Position numbers and translations under genes: made by a program. Positions 43,142-55,253 of a DNA stretch of 64,000 nt are shown here, in pieces. The stretch is from Pogonophryne albipinna (Eukaryota; Chordata; Actinopteri; Perciformes; Artedidraconidae), in contig JAPTMU010000032.1 of assembly GCA_028583405.1 (NCBI GenBank), forward strand, positions 186,001 to 250,000, read 5' to 3'. Positions within the stretch are counted from its first letter, which is position 1; each line of letters opens with the position of its first letter. The notes beneath the pieces were generated by a model. It was not told the origin of the DNA. It saw nothing but the letters and a program-made list of their open reading frames with translations, and made no database searches.

Positions 43142-43484
43142 GTACATTTGCAATATACTATATTATGTCTTCAGTACCATACAGTAACTATGTTCATGTC
43201 ATCTTCACTCTCAGTAAAGTCATTGTGTCTGATACTGTTATGAGTATTGAGAATAAACCTATTTGTGTGTTTCCACATTGCATGTGTTCATTCATAGTCC
43301 ATATTTACAGCGTGCTACAAATGAAAATGCCTAAAACTTTGACTTGAATGTCTTGTTTATTAATCAACTAATGGACAGTGTTTCAATTCAGTTCATGTAA
43401 GCCTTACACACACTATTTTGAGCGTCTAGTGATTATGGCCTGCATGTCTTTCTGTTCTAACTCAGCTGTCAGCTTCTTAACAGT

Positions 43485-43772
43485 TTAGACAAACATCACA
43501 TTCATAATGTAGACTAGTTGGACAAAATAATGTATGATATATCGTTCTCCCGCTTGCTGCTGGGTGCAGGTGAAAGTAGGATGACAGTTCTGTTCACATC
43601 GCTGACATTTGTCACAGGTAAATCTTGCAGGTTTGCAACAAACATGACGTTGTTCAATGGTTGTCGCACAGCAGCGACAAGCTGGACACTGGATTTGCCG
43701 ACACAGAACAAACCGAAAGTCGTACAAACCGGAAGTCAGCGAAATAAAGTTATGCACAGAGCTTGCATACAA
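43485..43772 (-). pseudogene. Cysteine-rich exon copy in the right arm (open frame)
   Basis: In this copy the frame is open across the segment: IQCPACRCCATTIEQRH, then VCCKPARFTCDKCQRC and CHPTFTCTQQQAGE. The pattern of paired cysteines with a His suggests one or two small zinc-binding modules. It is the best-preserved of the three copies and points inward to the centre. No known domain name fits that I can support. Confidence 0.45.
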
Positions 43773-44055
43773 GTATTAATCTCTATAAACGCATATCTGC
43801 ATGTGAATGCAGAAATAAACGTATCCTCGTCAGCATGGGTGCCGGAAGCATTACATTACATTACATTGCATTTAGCTGACGCTTTTATCCAAAGCGACTT
43901 ACAATAAGTGCGTTCGACCAACAAAATAGAAACTTGAAGAAAACAGAATCATATAAGTACATCAGGCTTCATAGAGCAAAAACATTTCAAGTGCTACTCA
44001 ACTGGCTTTAGATAAGCCAGCCCTTTATTAGTATATAAGTGCTTTGTTAATAGTT

Positions 44056-46915
44056 CTATCGCTCGAAGTAGAGTCGAAAGAGATGAGTTTTCAGTCTGCG
44101 CCGGAAGGTGTGTCAGCTATCTGCTGTCCTGATGTCAATGGGGAGCTCATTCCACCATTTTGGAGCCAGGATAGCAAACCCATGTGTTTTTGCTGATGGG
44201 AACTTGGGTCCACTTCGCAGCGAGGGTGCAGCGAGCCGTTTGGTTGATGCAGAGCGGAGTGCACGTGCTGGGGTGTACGGTTTAACCATGTCCTGGATGT
44301 AGGAAGGGCCAGACCCATTCACAGCATGGTACGCAAGTACCATTGTCTTGAAGTGGATTCTAGCAGTTACCGGAAGCCAGTGGAGGGAGCGGAGGAGCGG
44401 CGTGGTGTGGGAGAATTTAGGAAGGTTGAAGACCAGGCGAGCAGCTGCATTCTGGATGAGCTGCAGAGGTCGGATGGCACATGCAGGTAGACCAGCCAGG
44501 AGGGAGTTGCAGTAGTCTAGGCGTGAGATGACGAGAGCCTGGACCAGAACCTGCGTCGCTTTCTGGGTCAGCTGGGGACGCATCCTCCTGATGTTGTAAA
44601 GCGTGTATCTGCAGCAGCGGGTTGTAGCAGCGATGTTTGCAGTGAAGGACAGGTTGTTATCTAGGGTCACACCCAGATTCCTTGCAGTCTGAGTCGGGGA
44701 AACAACAGAGGTGCCAATGTTGATTGTTAGGTCAAGAGTGGGACAATCTTTTCCCGGAAGGAAAAGGAGTTCAGTCTTGTCAAGGTTGAGCTTGAGGTGA
44801 TGATCAGACATCCACTGAGAGATGTCAGCTAGACAAGCAGAGATGCGTGCGATGACCTGGGTCTCTGAGCGGGGAAAGGACAGAATTAATTGGGTGTCGT
44901 CAGCGTAGCAGTGGTATGAAAAACCATGCGGGCTAATGACTGATCCAAGCGAGTTTGTGTACAAGGAGAAGAGGAGGGGACCAAGAACAGAGCCCTGAGG
45001 GACCCCTGTAGTTAATTGACAAGGGTCGGACTCGGACCCTCTCCAAGTAACCCTGTAGGTGCGGTCTTTGAGGTATGAGGTGAGGAGGGAAAGTGCAGAG
45101 CCTGAAACTCGAAGTTCTTGGAGAGTGCGAAGGAGGATCTGATGATTCACCGTGTCGAATGCAGCAGACAGGTCCAAAAGGATGATGACAGAGGAGAGGG
45201 AGGCTGCTTTAGCAGTGTGCAGTTCCTCAGTGACAGCAAGGAGGGCAGTTTCTGTGGAGTGACCTGCCTTGAAACCAGACTGGTGCGGATCCAGAAGGTT
45301 GTTCTGATGGAGATAACAGGAGAGTTGTTTAAAGACAGCGCGTTCAAGTGTTTTAGACAAGAACGGGAGGAGAGAGACAGGCCTGTAGTTTATAACATCA
45401 GACGGGTTGAGAGTGGGTTTCTTTAGGAGAGGGTTTACTCTTGCCTCCTTGAGACTGTTTGGAAAGTGACCAGAAGTTAGAGAAGTGTTGATGAAATGGG
45501 TGAGAAACGGTAGAATATCAGGAGCGATAGTCTGAAGGAGGTTTGAAGGGATAGGGTCCAGAGGACAGGTGGTAGGGCGGGCAGAGGTAATGAGGGTAAG
45601 AACCTCACTTGGAGAGAGAGGGGAAAAGGAGGTCAGTGTGTGGGTGAAAGGAGGGTCTGGTGACCCAGTGGTGAGTAGAGGTGAGTCCGAAAAAGAAGAG
45701 CGAATATCATCAACCTTTTTTTCAAAGTGGTTAACAAAGTCGCTTGACAGAAGGGTGGAGGGGGAAGGGGCTTTTCGGGGGTCCAGGAGGGAGGAGAAGA
45801 TGGAAAATAGTTTTTGGGGATTGGAATAGGAAGATTGGATCTTATCTTGAAAGAAAGTGCTTTTTGCCTGAGAGATCGAAGCAGAGAAAGAGGAGAGGAG
45901 AGCCTGATAGGTTAGGAGGTCGTCACGGTGTTTGGATTTCCACCATTTCCGCTCTGCTGCCCGAAGGACGGTTCTATTAGCACGCAGTGCATCATTTAGC
46001 CAGGGAGAAGGAGGGGACTGACGAGCCTGCCGAGATGTGAGAGGACAGAGAGAGTCCAGAGAGGATGAGAGAGTAGAGAGGAGAGTTTCTGCAGCAGAGT
46101 TTGGAGGTAGGAGTTGGAACGAGTCAGAGGAAGGGAGGGCTGAGAGCACCGATGAGGCAAAGGTAGAGGGGGAGAGGGAACAAAGGTTACGGCGGACAGG
46201 TGCAGGATGAGAAGAGATTAGTTTGTTATGTTTGGAAAGGGGTAGAGAGAATGAAATGAAGAAGTGATCTGATGTGTGGAGCGGGTTTACAGAGAGGTTA
46301 GAAGTAGTGCAGTTCCTTGAGAATATGAGATCAAGGACATTGCCAGCTTTATGAGTTGGTGGGGATGGAGACAGTGAGAAAGCAAAGGCGGTTAACAGAG
46401 ATGTTAGTTTGTCTATCTTCCCTGTCTGGAGGTTGAAGTCTCCGAGAAGTACAGCGGGAGGGCCAGTTTCAGGGATGTGTGAGAGGAGATTATCTAATTC
46501 CTCCAAAAAGTCTCCCAAGGCGCCTGGTGGACGGTAGAGAACAACAATGGTTAATTGTATAGGATGGGTTACTGTGACGGCATGGAATTCAAAGGTGGAA
46601 GGAGTGAAGTTAGGTAGCTTGAAGAGGGAAAAGCTCCATTTGGGGGAGAGCAGGAGACCAGTGCCACCTCCTCTGCCAGTGGGTCTGGGTGTATGGGAGA
46701 AGGAATATGCTGTGGAGAGAGCTGCTGGGGTGGATGTGTTGGATGGAGTAATCCACGTCTCAGTGAGAGCAAGGAAATCCAGAGACTGCAGGGAAGCGTA
46801 GCCAGAGATGAAGTCAGCCTTAGGAACAGCTGACTGGCAGTTCCACAGGCCACCTGAAACTAGATGTTGGATCTCAGTGGAGCATGTGGGATAGACGAGA
46901 GCCGGCCATATCGAT
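44056..46915 (-). pseudogene. L2 LINE ORF2: endonuclease and reverse transcriptase, one premature TGA
   Basis: The frame is open from about 46915 to 44116, about 930 codons, then a TGA at 44113-44115 is followed in the same frame by 18 more codons of the normal end (FRRRLKTHLFRLY) to a TAG at 44056-44058. The endonuclease part starts after LVSGGLWNCQSAV and includes LTETW, an AP-endonuclease Glu motif, then VVLYRPPG and LLGDFN. The reverse transcriptase has LLDLSAAFDTVNH, PQGSVLGPLLFSLY and HCYADDTQL. The C-terminal WLPV and WWNELP words are L2/CR1-typical. Only the TGA breaks it, so the copy is fairly young. The nominal start is unclear because no ATG has obvious priority. Confidence 0.9.
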
Positions 46916-47044
46916 TAGGAGATACACAGGGCCAGTGAAAATACACATGATTATAGCATGAGGGGCTAAACAACCAAATGAAATAAAACACCAGCGATAC
47001 TTAGCTCAATCAAAGTAGGATTTTCCTCCTCTTTGCTACCCTCG

Positions 47045-47152
47045 TGACTCCCGCAGGACTCTAATGTCTTTGTCAGTCTTTGACTCCCGCAGGACTCTAA
47101 TGTCTTTGTCAGTCTTTGACTCCCGCAGGACTCTAATGTCTTTGTCAGTCTT
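47045..47152. repeat. Three 36-bp tandem repeats in the L2 5' region
   Basis: The unit starting tgactcccgcaggactctaa repeats three times without visible change (47045-47080, 47081-47116, 47117-47152). It lies 5' of the ORF on the L2 minus strand, probably in its 5' untranslated region and promoter. Confidence 0.9.
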
Positions 47153-47564
47153 AGCCTGTCTGACGCTGAAGCTGACGCTCCAGGAAAGTGCTACCTAAAA
47201 TGGACACCTAATTGCTGAGTTCTCACAACTGTGGGGCCACGTCCCTTTAATTAGTTAACTCTCTGCAGCTGGTGGCCCTCAAAAGGAAATCTAGACTGGC
47301 TCCCTCCTGACTTGTTATTGTCTTTTAAGTGGCCCAATGGTTTTACAATTACATTAAACCCTAAGTTATGAGTTTAACCCTTAATACAGTTACACCTACT
47401 CAATAAAGCTCTTAGTATTCTACAAATGTTTAAATCAAAGTTAACCCTAGCAGTCAGTTAGTTCAGTTTTAAGGTTTCAGTCAAATGACTTGTCCCAAGT
47501 TTCTGCCTGACAGATACTGTCAATAGCGGGGGGCCAAGGGTCGTCAGACTCCTGGGTATTTTAC

Positions 47565-48667
47565 AAGCCCCCAGGAAGTGCACCGGACTCACATGAAAAT
47601 ATTCGTGCTGGCCAAACGGCGGTACTACACTTCCGTTTGGTTGCCAGGCCCGGAAACACTTTTTCCCATTGACTTACATGGGGAAAGAATGGTCTGTAAA
47701 TCGTTGGATAATTTTTTTTAAACTAAATAAACTACCCAGTATGAACACTTGTATAGCCCTTATTAAAAACATTCGTTCCTCAAGTTGTAATAATGTGCTA
47801 TTAACGTTATTCTGAGTTATTTCCCTCTGCATTATGAACGTGCATCTAACCCATGGGACCGCGCCACCCGGCACGTTCATGTTACGTGTCCCGACCAATC
47901 AGAGCACACTGTGCTCACAGGGAGGGTGGGGGCTGGAGCTATTGGAGCTACAACGAGCCGTTAAAGGCAGAGAGTGAAATTCAGTGAATACACGTAGTTT
48001 ACAGAGATGCTGTTTGAGAAACCAATGTGAGTTGCGTTTATCTTTACCCATGGATGCACAATAAGAACGGACCCATATCGTCTTACTGCCACCCCACGGA
48101 GCTGTAATAATGGATATATTGCACATGTTTGCTGTAATTCATTATCATACTACATGGGCTGTATGATTAAATCTTGTACCGTAAATGTTGTAATAAATAA
48201 AGTTAATATTACTTATTATTATAAATATATATAGGCCTATATATATATATACAGTGCAATCATTCTTTCATGCTAAATGAAGCTCTGTTGCTTGGATATC
48301 ACTAGATCCTGTTACAGCGTAATATAAGTACATAACATTGATGTGTACATTAGCATAATTACTAGCTAGCCGCTAGCTGCTAACTGCCGCCTCGTTAATA
48401 TCAAATCCTTCCATGCTGTCATGAACGTGCGGTGCTGTTACGTGTACGCAAATTGACGTGCTTGATGTGAACGAGCATTTTGGTTGAAGTTGCGCATGCG
48501 CTATGAGCGCACATACGGGTACTTCTCAGGCATGCCGGGTAATCTGTGACGTTTCACTCTCTCAAAAGTTGGGCCATTTTATCATCATGCGCTAATGAGC
48601 AACTCTCATAGGAATGAATGAGGCCCCGCCTCCCACGCTGTATCCAGTTCTTATTATACATCCATGG
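47565..48667. mobile_element. 1.1-kb non-autonomous element with 8-bp duplication
   Basis: tattttac occurs directly on both sides (47557-47564, 48668-48675). The ends are aagcccccaggaagtg and tatacatccatgg, with no clear inverted repeat. The right 410 bp recur inverted at 63575-64000. A second copy of the ccatggatg word occurs inside at about 48049. No coding region is seen. The 8-bp duplication and ends are analogous to those of 19759-24608. Confidence 0.75.
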
Positions 48668-49970
48668 TATTTTACAGCATTGCCATTATATCCTCGTGTC
48701 TTTTATTTTGAAATATGTTCTTTAACTTCCGGTCCACCGGACTGCTTTTCTTCATTCTTCAAAACAAAACGGAATTTGAATGAAATTGTTATCAAAAACC
48801 AAAACCGGACAGTTTTTTTTAATTAGGTCTTCTTGTTATCCATTTTTTTATTCATAAAACGGCTTTGGTTTCCCGTTTTTGATTTAAAACAAAAAAAGGC
48901 TGGTATTTTCGTTTTTTGGTTCAAACGAAAAATCAAACTAACAAAACGTACATGGACCTTTTTTTAAAAAGGTTTTCTCGTTTTCCGTCTTTTGATTCAG
49001 ACAATAAAAACGGGAAAAAGGCTTTGGTTTTCCGTTTTTTCGTTTTAAATAAAAATCGAAAAAACGGAAAAAGGCTGGTATTTCCGTTTTTTGGCTTTTG
49101 GTTTAAACGAAAAATCAAACTGACAAAAAGTACACGGACCGTTCTGCTGCAATGCCTGCGGTTAGTAGTAAACAATAAATGAAGCCGCCTGCGTAATGTA
49201 CTTAAACTGGCTGGCATTCTTCATACTTTACGCAGGACCATATCACTGGAACCCATTGGTCGATTCGTGTGATTTACACCTTTTTCTTAACCATCAGAAC
49301 CAATAGAATCGATGGGCAGTTCCCAAATCAACGTAAACATTACCATAGCGGACGTAATAGAGAAGCGAACAAAGCATATCTGAAAGTGCACGCCTGGACG
49401 GCAAAACTTTCTACCCAGTATATTGCCATAAATATGATGAAGGATTATCAGTCAAAATGTCTACGTGACACAAAGACATTGGATTAACCTTGAGCGGCGT
49501 TTTTATTCCGGTGAACACAACTTTTGATCACAAATCAAAAAAGGTAAGACGAAATTATTGTAATATTTTTTAAACCGGATGTTGTTTACTTTCTCTTTTC
49601 TGGCTGATAGCTCCGCAATTCGGGGGCGTACAGTGATGATATTACATGTCTGGAATATGTGGAGTCTCAGCTTTAATCGGATATCTTGTTTGTGCAGTTA
49701 AGATAGTAATAAGGGCATTTCTACCGTGAGTGCTGTGCAAAATTCTGTTAGCATTTGTTAGCATTTTTTCTCTCCATGCTAATTCAAAGGCTTGGTATTA
49801 CTCTTGTGTTTCTTTTAGCTAAAAATGGTTCACATTGTCAGTTAGCTGAGTTTCTTAGCGTTAAAAGGGTATGGAACATTAATAGTTTCATAAATGTTAA
49901 GAAGCAGAGACATAGTCTCATAAAAAACCGGTGGGGGGGTTCCACTGGGGGGACCCTCGGGCTTAAGAGG

Positions 49971-51133
49971 TTAACACCAGTACTTTTTAACATCTTCCTG
50001 CTATGTGTCACCCAGCTCCTCCACAACGATATTGAGGACAGTAGCGGTGTGGCAGTGGACTTTCGTCTAGATGGCAACCTCTTCAACATAAGGAGGCTCC
50101 AGGCAACCACCAAACTGCAAAGGGAGAGAGTCATTGAGCTACAGTATGCAGATGACTGTGCTCTTGTATCTCACAGTCCACAAGACCTCCAGTCTGTTCT
50201 TACTGCTGTGGTGAGAGCGTACAGCAGGATGGGACAGACCGTCAACACCATCAAGACGGAAGTAGTTTGCCAGTGGAGTGCCAACATCCCATCTACACCA
50301 CCTACCTTCACTGCTGCTGGTGAACAACTGTCTGTTGTACCATCCTTCAGATACCTGGGGAGCATTCTCTCTGAAGACAACACCATCGACAATGAGGTCC
50401 AAAACAGGATAAAGCAGGCATCAGCTGCTTTTGGGAGACTCCGGCGTAGGGTCTTTCAAAACAAGAACCTCCATCTCCGCACGAAGGTCTGTGTCTACCA
50501 AGCCATCTGCATCACTACCCTCCTTTACAGCTGCGAAGCCTGGGTAACTTACAGCCGCCACATCAGGGCCCGAGAGCAGTTCCACATACGCTGCCTTCAG
50601 CGCATCCTGGGAATTACCTGGCGTGATCGTGTGCCCCACTCTGAAGTACTCTCGAAGACCAACTGCAGGAGTATTGAGGCCACAATTACTCAGCACCAAC
50701 TACGATGGCTGGGCCATGTAGTAAGGATGCCCTCAAACCGCCTGCCTCGCAGAGTGCTATATGGCCAGCTACACCATGGTCGACGCTCTGCTGGAGGGCA
50801 GAAGAAGCGCTATAAAGACCAGCTGAAGACTGCGTTAAAGAAATGTAAAATCAGACCTGAGGCCCTGGAGGATGCTGCTGCTGACCGTAACACCTGGCGC
50901 CAGCTGTCCCGGGATGGGACCCAAATGCTGGAGGAGGAAAGGACAGCCAGGAGACAGGAGAGGAGACTCAGGAGGAACACGCCTACAGTTGCCGTTGCTA
51001 CTGCCACCACATACACTTGTCCTACCTGCAATAGGATTTGTGGGTCCAGGATAGGGCTATTCAGCCACCAAAGAACTCACCGATAGAAGTGGACGTCATC
51101 ATCGGATTCGACAACAACCATAAGCAAGCAAGC
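49971..51133 (+). pseudogene. LINE reverse transcriptase, 3' half, with C-terminal zinc finger
   Basis: The coding continues from 37998: TPVLFNIFL joins the QGC block. Next comes ELQYADDCALVSHS (the YADD catalytic box), then FRYLGSILSED, LRWLGHVVRMPSNRLP, a basic tail and a C2H2 finger (CPTCNRICGSRIGLFSHQRTH). The stop is at 51084-51086. The 3' end has an aagc/aagcaagca tail, then the 13-bp duplication attcctgatgata at 51134-51146. The clade is uncertain: RTE-like and other fish LINEs share the WLGHV and C2H2 features. The frame from 49975 to the stop is intact. Confidence 0.8.
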
Positions 51134-51202
51134 ATTCCTGATGATACACTGAGAGCATAGGGCTGCTGATCATCATAAGCTAAACCGTCTGTATATTGCA
51201 TT

Positions 51203-51753
51203 TAGGGCTGTCAAGTTAACGCGGTAACGCAAAAAAAAATTAACGCCACTAATTATTTTAACGGGATTAACGCATGTGTATTTTTTGTCCTCGGCCGCCC
51301 CGTAGTTTCAGAGCGCATCGAGTGTAAAATACCATCTACAAGCTGATGCTGACAGCCCCGCTCCTGCTGCCCGCTTGCTGCATGACCACACTTCCACGCT
51401 CACCGGCAGGCACCGACTGGCCATCGGGAGGACCGAGAGGGTGTGTGTATGTGTGGCACGAGCGAGCGAGAGAGAGAGAACGGGCACACCTTACGTGTAT
51501 TGTTGTTGTTAGCATCTGGTGCTAGCTAGCTACGCTAACGGATTTAAGGAGCTGTTTCGATGAAAACAGAGGAGCGACATTTCGCCGACAACTGCGCCGA
51601 GCACTTGACTTCATGCAGGTAGCCAGACAGTGGGACATTGTACGAAAAGTCAGCACACTCAGCACGGATAGTGCGCGCAACATGACTGCAGCGTCCAGGC
51701 AGCTCCCGTTCAAGCATATGCCTTGAGTTGCACATAGCTCCAACGATCCATCA

Positions 51754-51844
<91 letters not shown>

Positions 51845-52112
51845 TATTGTATGAGAGAGGTTCCAGGTTGAATTGAGGCGGATATTTGTAATGTTCAGAG
51901 GTTGTTGTGTTTAATATTCATGAGTATATTTGTCATTGATCAAATGATAATAAACAAACATTTGCATAAAGCATATTTGTCCACTCATATGTTGATAAGA
52001 GTATTAAAAACTTGAAAAATATCCCTTTAAGGAACATTTAGAACAGATGAAAAATGTGCGATTAACTATGGACAATCATGCGATTAAATATGTTAATCGA
52101 CTGACAGCCCTA
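51203..52112. mobile_element. hAT-type MITE with 8-bp duplication and CA microsatellite
   Basis: The tips are tagggctgtcaagttaa and ttaatcgactgacagcccta (inverted). Octamers attgcatt lie on both sides (51195-51202, 52113-52120). It contains a (CA)n tract at 51753-51842 and no transposase frame. The word aaaattaacgc...gggattaacgc is typical of this repeat type. Confidence 0.9.
51753..51842. repeat. (CA)n microsatellite, about 45 units
   Basis: Uninterrupted dinucleotide repeat of about 90 bases inside the hAT MITE. Frames on the minus strand here (CVCVCV) are artefacts. Confidence 0.97.
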
Positions 52113-55100
52113 ATTGCATTACATTTGTATAATGTAAGCATTGATACTTTGCCTGCGGGAATACGAAAAAAATAGTTAGATATACTGAATATTATTTGAT
52201 CTATTCCACCACTTAATCCCAAATAATGTAGAGGTGTGTTGTAGGTGCCTTAAATAACCCCTTATTTTATAGTGAGATGTATTTTTATGTTCATATAATA
52301 GTGATTTCAATGCCACCCCAAAATGATCCCTGGTTCCATCCTGGCCACCCCACTGAAAATGTCCTGGCTCCGCCACTGCATGCAGCTGGCTCAGAGAGTT
52401 TTAAATGTAGCTAATTTAAACACATACTCCAGCTGTCATGCTTTCATGATGATGATGCTAGAAACAGAAGTATTTTCTGCATGTTGTTTATTTTTCCTTT
52501 CAGAAGAAGGCGGGCTGTGGCAGCAGTTTATTAGCTGCGGAGGGTCTGTGGTTATAGGATGCTAGTAAACCTAACATAATGTAGCAGGATAAACTGTTCA
52601 GCCCGATGACCACACGGGGCAACCTTTATAAAGAGGGGTCAGTGTTGCTCTTGCTCCCTCTTGTATTGATGGGCAAATTAAGCTTTTGTGAAGCACTTTT
52701 CAACAATTGTTTGGAAAATGGGTTAATTTCTCGAAGCTTCAATTACAGTGACCTCTCCTGGTGAAGTGCAATGCAGCAGTGGGTTTAAAGCAGTGGCGGC
52801 CGGCCCCTAGAGGTGCTAGATGCGCCGCCCCACCTCTTCTCACATATTAGATTATCATACAAAAATTCTGACATTTTATTAATTTGATGTATTAACAAGG
52901 TACATATTATATAGTTGGTGCCAGTCAAATGTATAATCTACAATCAAATATAGATTAAAATAGTTTTACGCTGTCTAAAGTTACTGATAAGTCACGTGTT
53001 TCCTGCTTGGGGCGCAGACATTGTTGCCCATCAACTCTCGTTATAAGTGGTGCATGCGCAGTCCGCATCTCTTCAATGCAACAGAACGGAGCAGCTCTTC
53101 AATACAACAGATAGGAGCACAAAAGCTGCGCCCTGAGCATTTAATGCAGCTGTTGACGCTGCCAACCACTAGGGGGCAGCAGGAGTGATTGACGTTAAGT
53201 CAGAGAGTTTTGGACGGAGACGGGGTGTAAACAAAACAAAATGGCGAATATGGAGAAGGAAAATTGTGTTTAATCACTTAAAACATCCTTTTAGAGGAGG
53301 ACACTGGAGGGGAAGTTGAAAGTAAAAGGGCTCTGACCTGATCAGTCTGACATGGCCATTAGGCAGGAGTCAAAGGAAGGGAGTATAAGTGCTCTTTTCC
53401 AAGAAGCTGGTTTAGCAAGAAGGCTTGGCTAACTACCTGTAGCAACACCAGTGCTAGATTTAGCTTCCTCTGCCTCCTTTTTCAAACGTCAGGATCAGAC
53501 CAGTCTATGGACCAGACCCAGCATGGATCCAGACAAATGTGAGTGAAAAAACGAAAAAGCTAGAGTCCACATGGATGATGCTACGCGAATAGCCATGTTT
53601 AGGAAAGTAAACACAGCTGTCCAATGAGGGCTACAGGATAGGGTTCAGTAAGCATAATAAGGAGGTTGACCAAAACAGGCACATCCTTTCTAAAATAATA
53701 GACTGTATCAAGTGAAGCTCTCCTGCCGTGTGTATGCCTTAACTTAGCCTGATTGGTGGGTACGCCTTTTGCTTGTCTCATCCTTCCTGAATAATATTGT
53801 TGACAGTTCTGCTGTGTAAGTGGCCGTGTCAGACCTGACCTTTGCCTCACCTACCTCTATCAATAGCTTACCATTGATAAAAAGATGCTAAATTGGCTGT
53901 GAATGGAAATGTTTCTTTCTTTGTTGTTTCAGGCATATGAAACCAGGCATGTGAAACTAGATAGAACATTCTGAACTTTTGACCTATACACACTAAAACA
54001 TTGTAGATGGTGCAATAAAAGCGTAAAAGTTCCAGCTATCATTCTAGAAAGGCGCTTGAGAGTGGTTACGAAGACAATGAGGCACAGGATGCAGGCGACC
54101 TACGCACAGATTCAAATCAACTTCCTGAACCAGCGAATCGTAGAGACAAGCTGCCCTTATTTGTCTCCGTTAATAAATTAAGTCTCTGTTCATGAATTAA
54201 AGTATAAAGTTTGCATATTTGAAATTGAAATGTTTAAAGAAAGTAATTTGATTCTAAAGTCATGACATTGACAATGTGTTCTGCTTTCATGAAAAATGTT
54301 CATATTCCCTCTCTTTAAAATTACATATCAGTACTATAAGTTTGTATTTGTTTAATTTTTAAACCTTACATTTTTTAATGTTCAATAATTAATTAAATTA
54401 ATTAAAAGTTGAACAGTTGTGACCTCCTTCTGACTCAAAGAGAGAAAGGGGGGTGACCCATGATGAAGAGAGGGAGGAGGAAGAAGACTATAAAGAAGAA
54501 TGGAGAAGAAGAAACAAGGCTTCTTGGAGGCTTCTTGGGGGAAGTTTTCTGAGGCCCAAGCCTTGGGCCCTGAGCTTGGGCTCTTTTAGACGGCTGGAGA
54601 ACATTTGACTTGTGAACCTGTTGCTATTGTATTTTGACTTGGTGTCTTTATTATTTTTCAAGGATTCTTTTTAATCCTCTATTTTTGTTAAAACCTTAAT
54701 AAATCCGGTTTGTACTTTGTACACTTCGACCCAAACTCCTGGTCTCTCTCTCGTGGTATCTGAATGTATCTGCTTGGTCTTAGAGTGAGGTAAGAATACC
54801 CTTCCTTGGAAAAGGCTGACATTAGTTGATCATTTGGATTTAAATTATTTAAGGGGAATATGGTGGTGGCTTCCCCCTTTTTGTCTGTCGTGCTGTGCTC
54901 CCCCTGATTTTGGTTTTCCTCTGTGTGAGTGAGTGTTTAGTGATCATGGGTGCCTTAATTTACTTTGTTGGGATCCCTCTCAACCCTCGTCACCTTCATC
55001 CACTGGTAAGCCAATGTGTATGTTGATCTTAGTGTGTTTTTATTTCTAATGATATTTAATTCTTGAAATAAACATTTGATGAATTGGAACCACGTCTCCT

Positions 55101-55253
55101 GCCCCTAGTATTACGAACTCGAGTGCCTTATTGGTACTGTTAATAAATATTTCTTTGGGTGCAATTCCCAAGGTGGCGTTATCTGGCTTTTGGTTAAATG
55201 GACCCTCACTATTGCAGTAAGCATGTTGTCACTTCCGGTTGTTATTGTTGTCA
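52113..55253. other. Non-coding region with hAT ends and an LTR-like stretch
   Basis: hAT-type tips are seen at about 52361-52378 (ctggctccgccactg) and 52792-52806 (cagtggcggccggcc), not paired by me. At 54420-54790 a TATA-like word (actataaag), an AATAAA (54699) and a donor-like gaggtaag suggest an LTR or promoter-terminal exon; a similar poly(A) word lies near 55067. A short frame MGALIYFVGIPLNP starts at 54946 and ends at a gtaagc donor. None of these could be assigned. Confidence 0.4.

Larger units (their letters stand above)
43851..47526 (-). mobile_element. Near full-length L2-type LINE
   Basis: The 3' end (left) carries a (cattacatta)n tail and the word gctgacgcttttatccaaagc, which I recognise as the 3' end of fish L2 elements. 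The ORF is at 44056-46915. The 5' part (46916-47526) includes a 36-bp triplicate repeat. The element interrupts the right arm of the long inverted-repeat element: the left flank ends gccggaag and the right flank resumes cggggggccaagg. I could not define a clear target duplication. Confidence 0.85.
39184..49139. mobile_element. Long inverted-repeat element with nested insertions
   Basis: The left arm (39184-40988) and right arm (49139 down to 42916) are inverted copies, starting ccgtgtacgttttgtcagt and its counterpart gtgtactttttgtcagt. Three insertions interrupt them: a hAT MITE (39655-39997) in the left arm, and a 1.1-kb element (47565-48667) and an L2 LINE (43851-47526) in the right arm. 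Without these the arms are about 1.4-1.5 kb and enclose a unique centre of 1.9 kb (40989-42915). The arm tips are full of T/A-rich imperfect repeats (cgttttttcg, aaaacggaaaac). Insertion between 39183 and 49140 of the piggyBac-like copy left at most a 2-bp duplication (gt). The superfamily is unknown to me. Confidence 0.75.
37999..49970 (-). mobile_element. Non-autonomous piggyBac-like element, copy 2, carrying a large insertion
   Basis: The tips are cctcttaagccctgagcc and cgggcttaagagg, with TTAA on both sides (37995-37998, 49971-49974). In reverse orientation 37999-39183 matches 18408 down to about 17180, and 49140-49970 matches about 17190 down to 16370 of copy 1. The junction between them (39184-49139) is an inserted long inverted-repeat element. 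Removing it gives about 2.0 kb, the size of copy 1. Confidence 0.85.

Noticed and set aside
51522..51842. Minus-strand frame rich in CVCVCV
   Set aside because: Translation of a CA microsatellite inside a MITE.
54420..55110. A full LTR retrotransposon
   Set aside because: TATA and poly(A) words are present, but no paired LTR, primer site or coding region could be shown.
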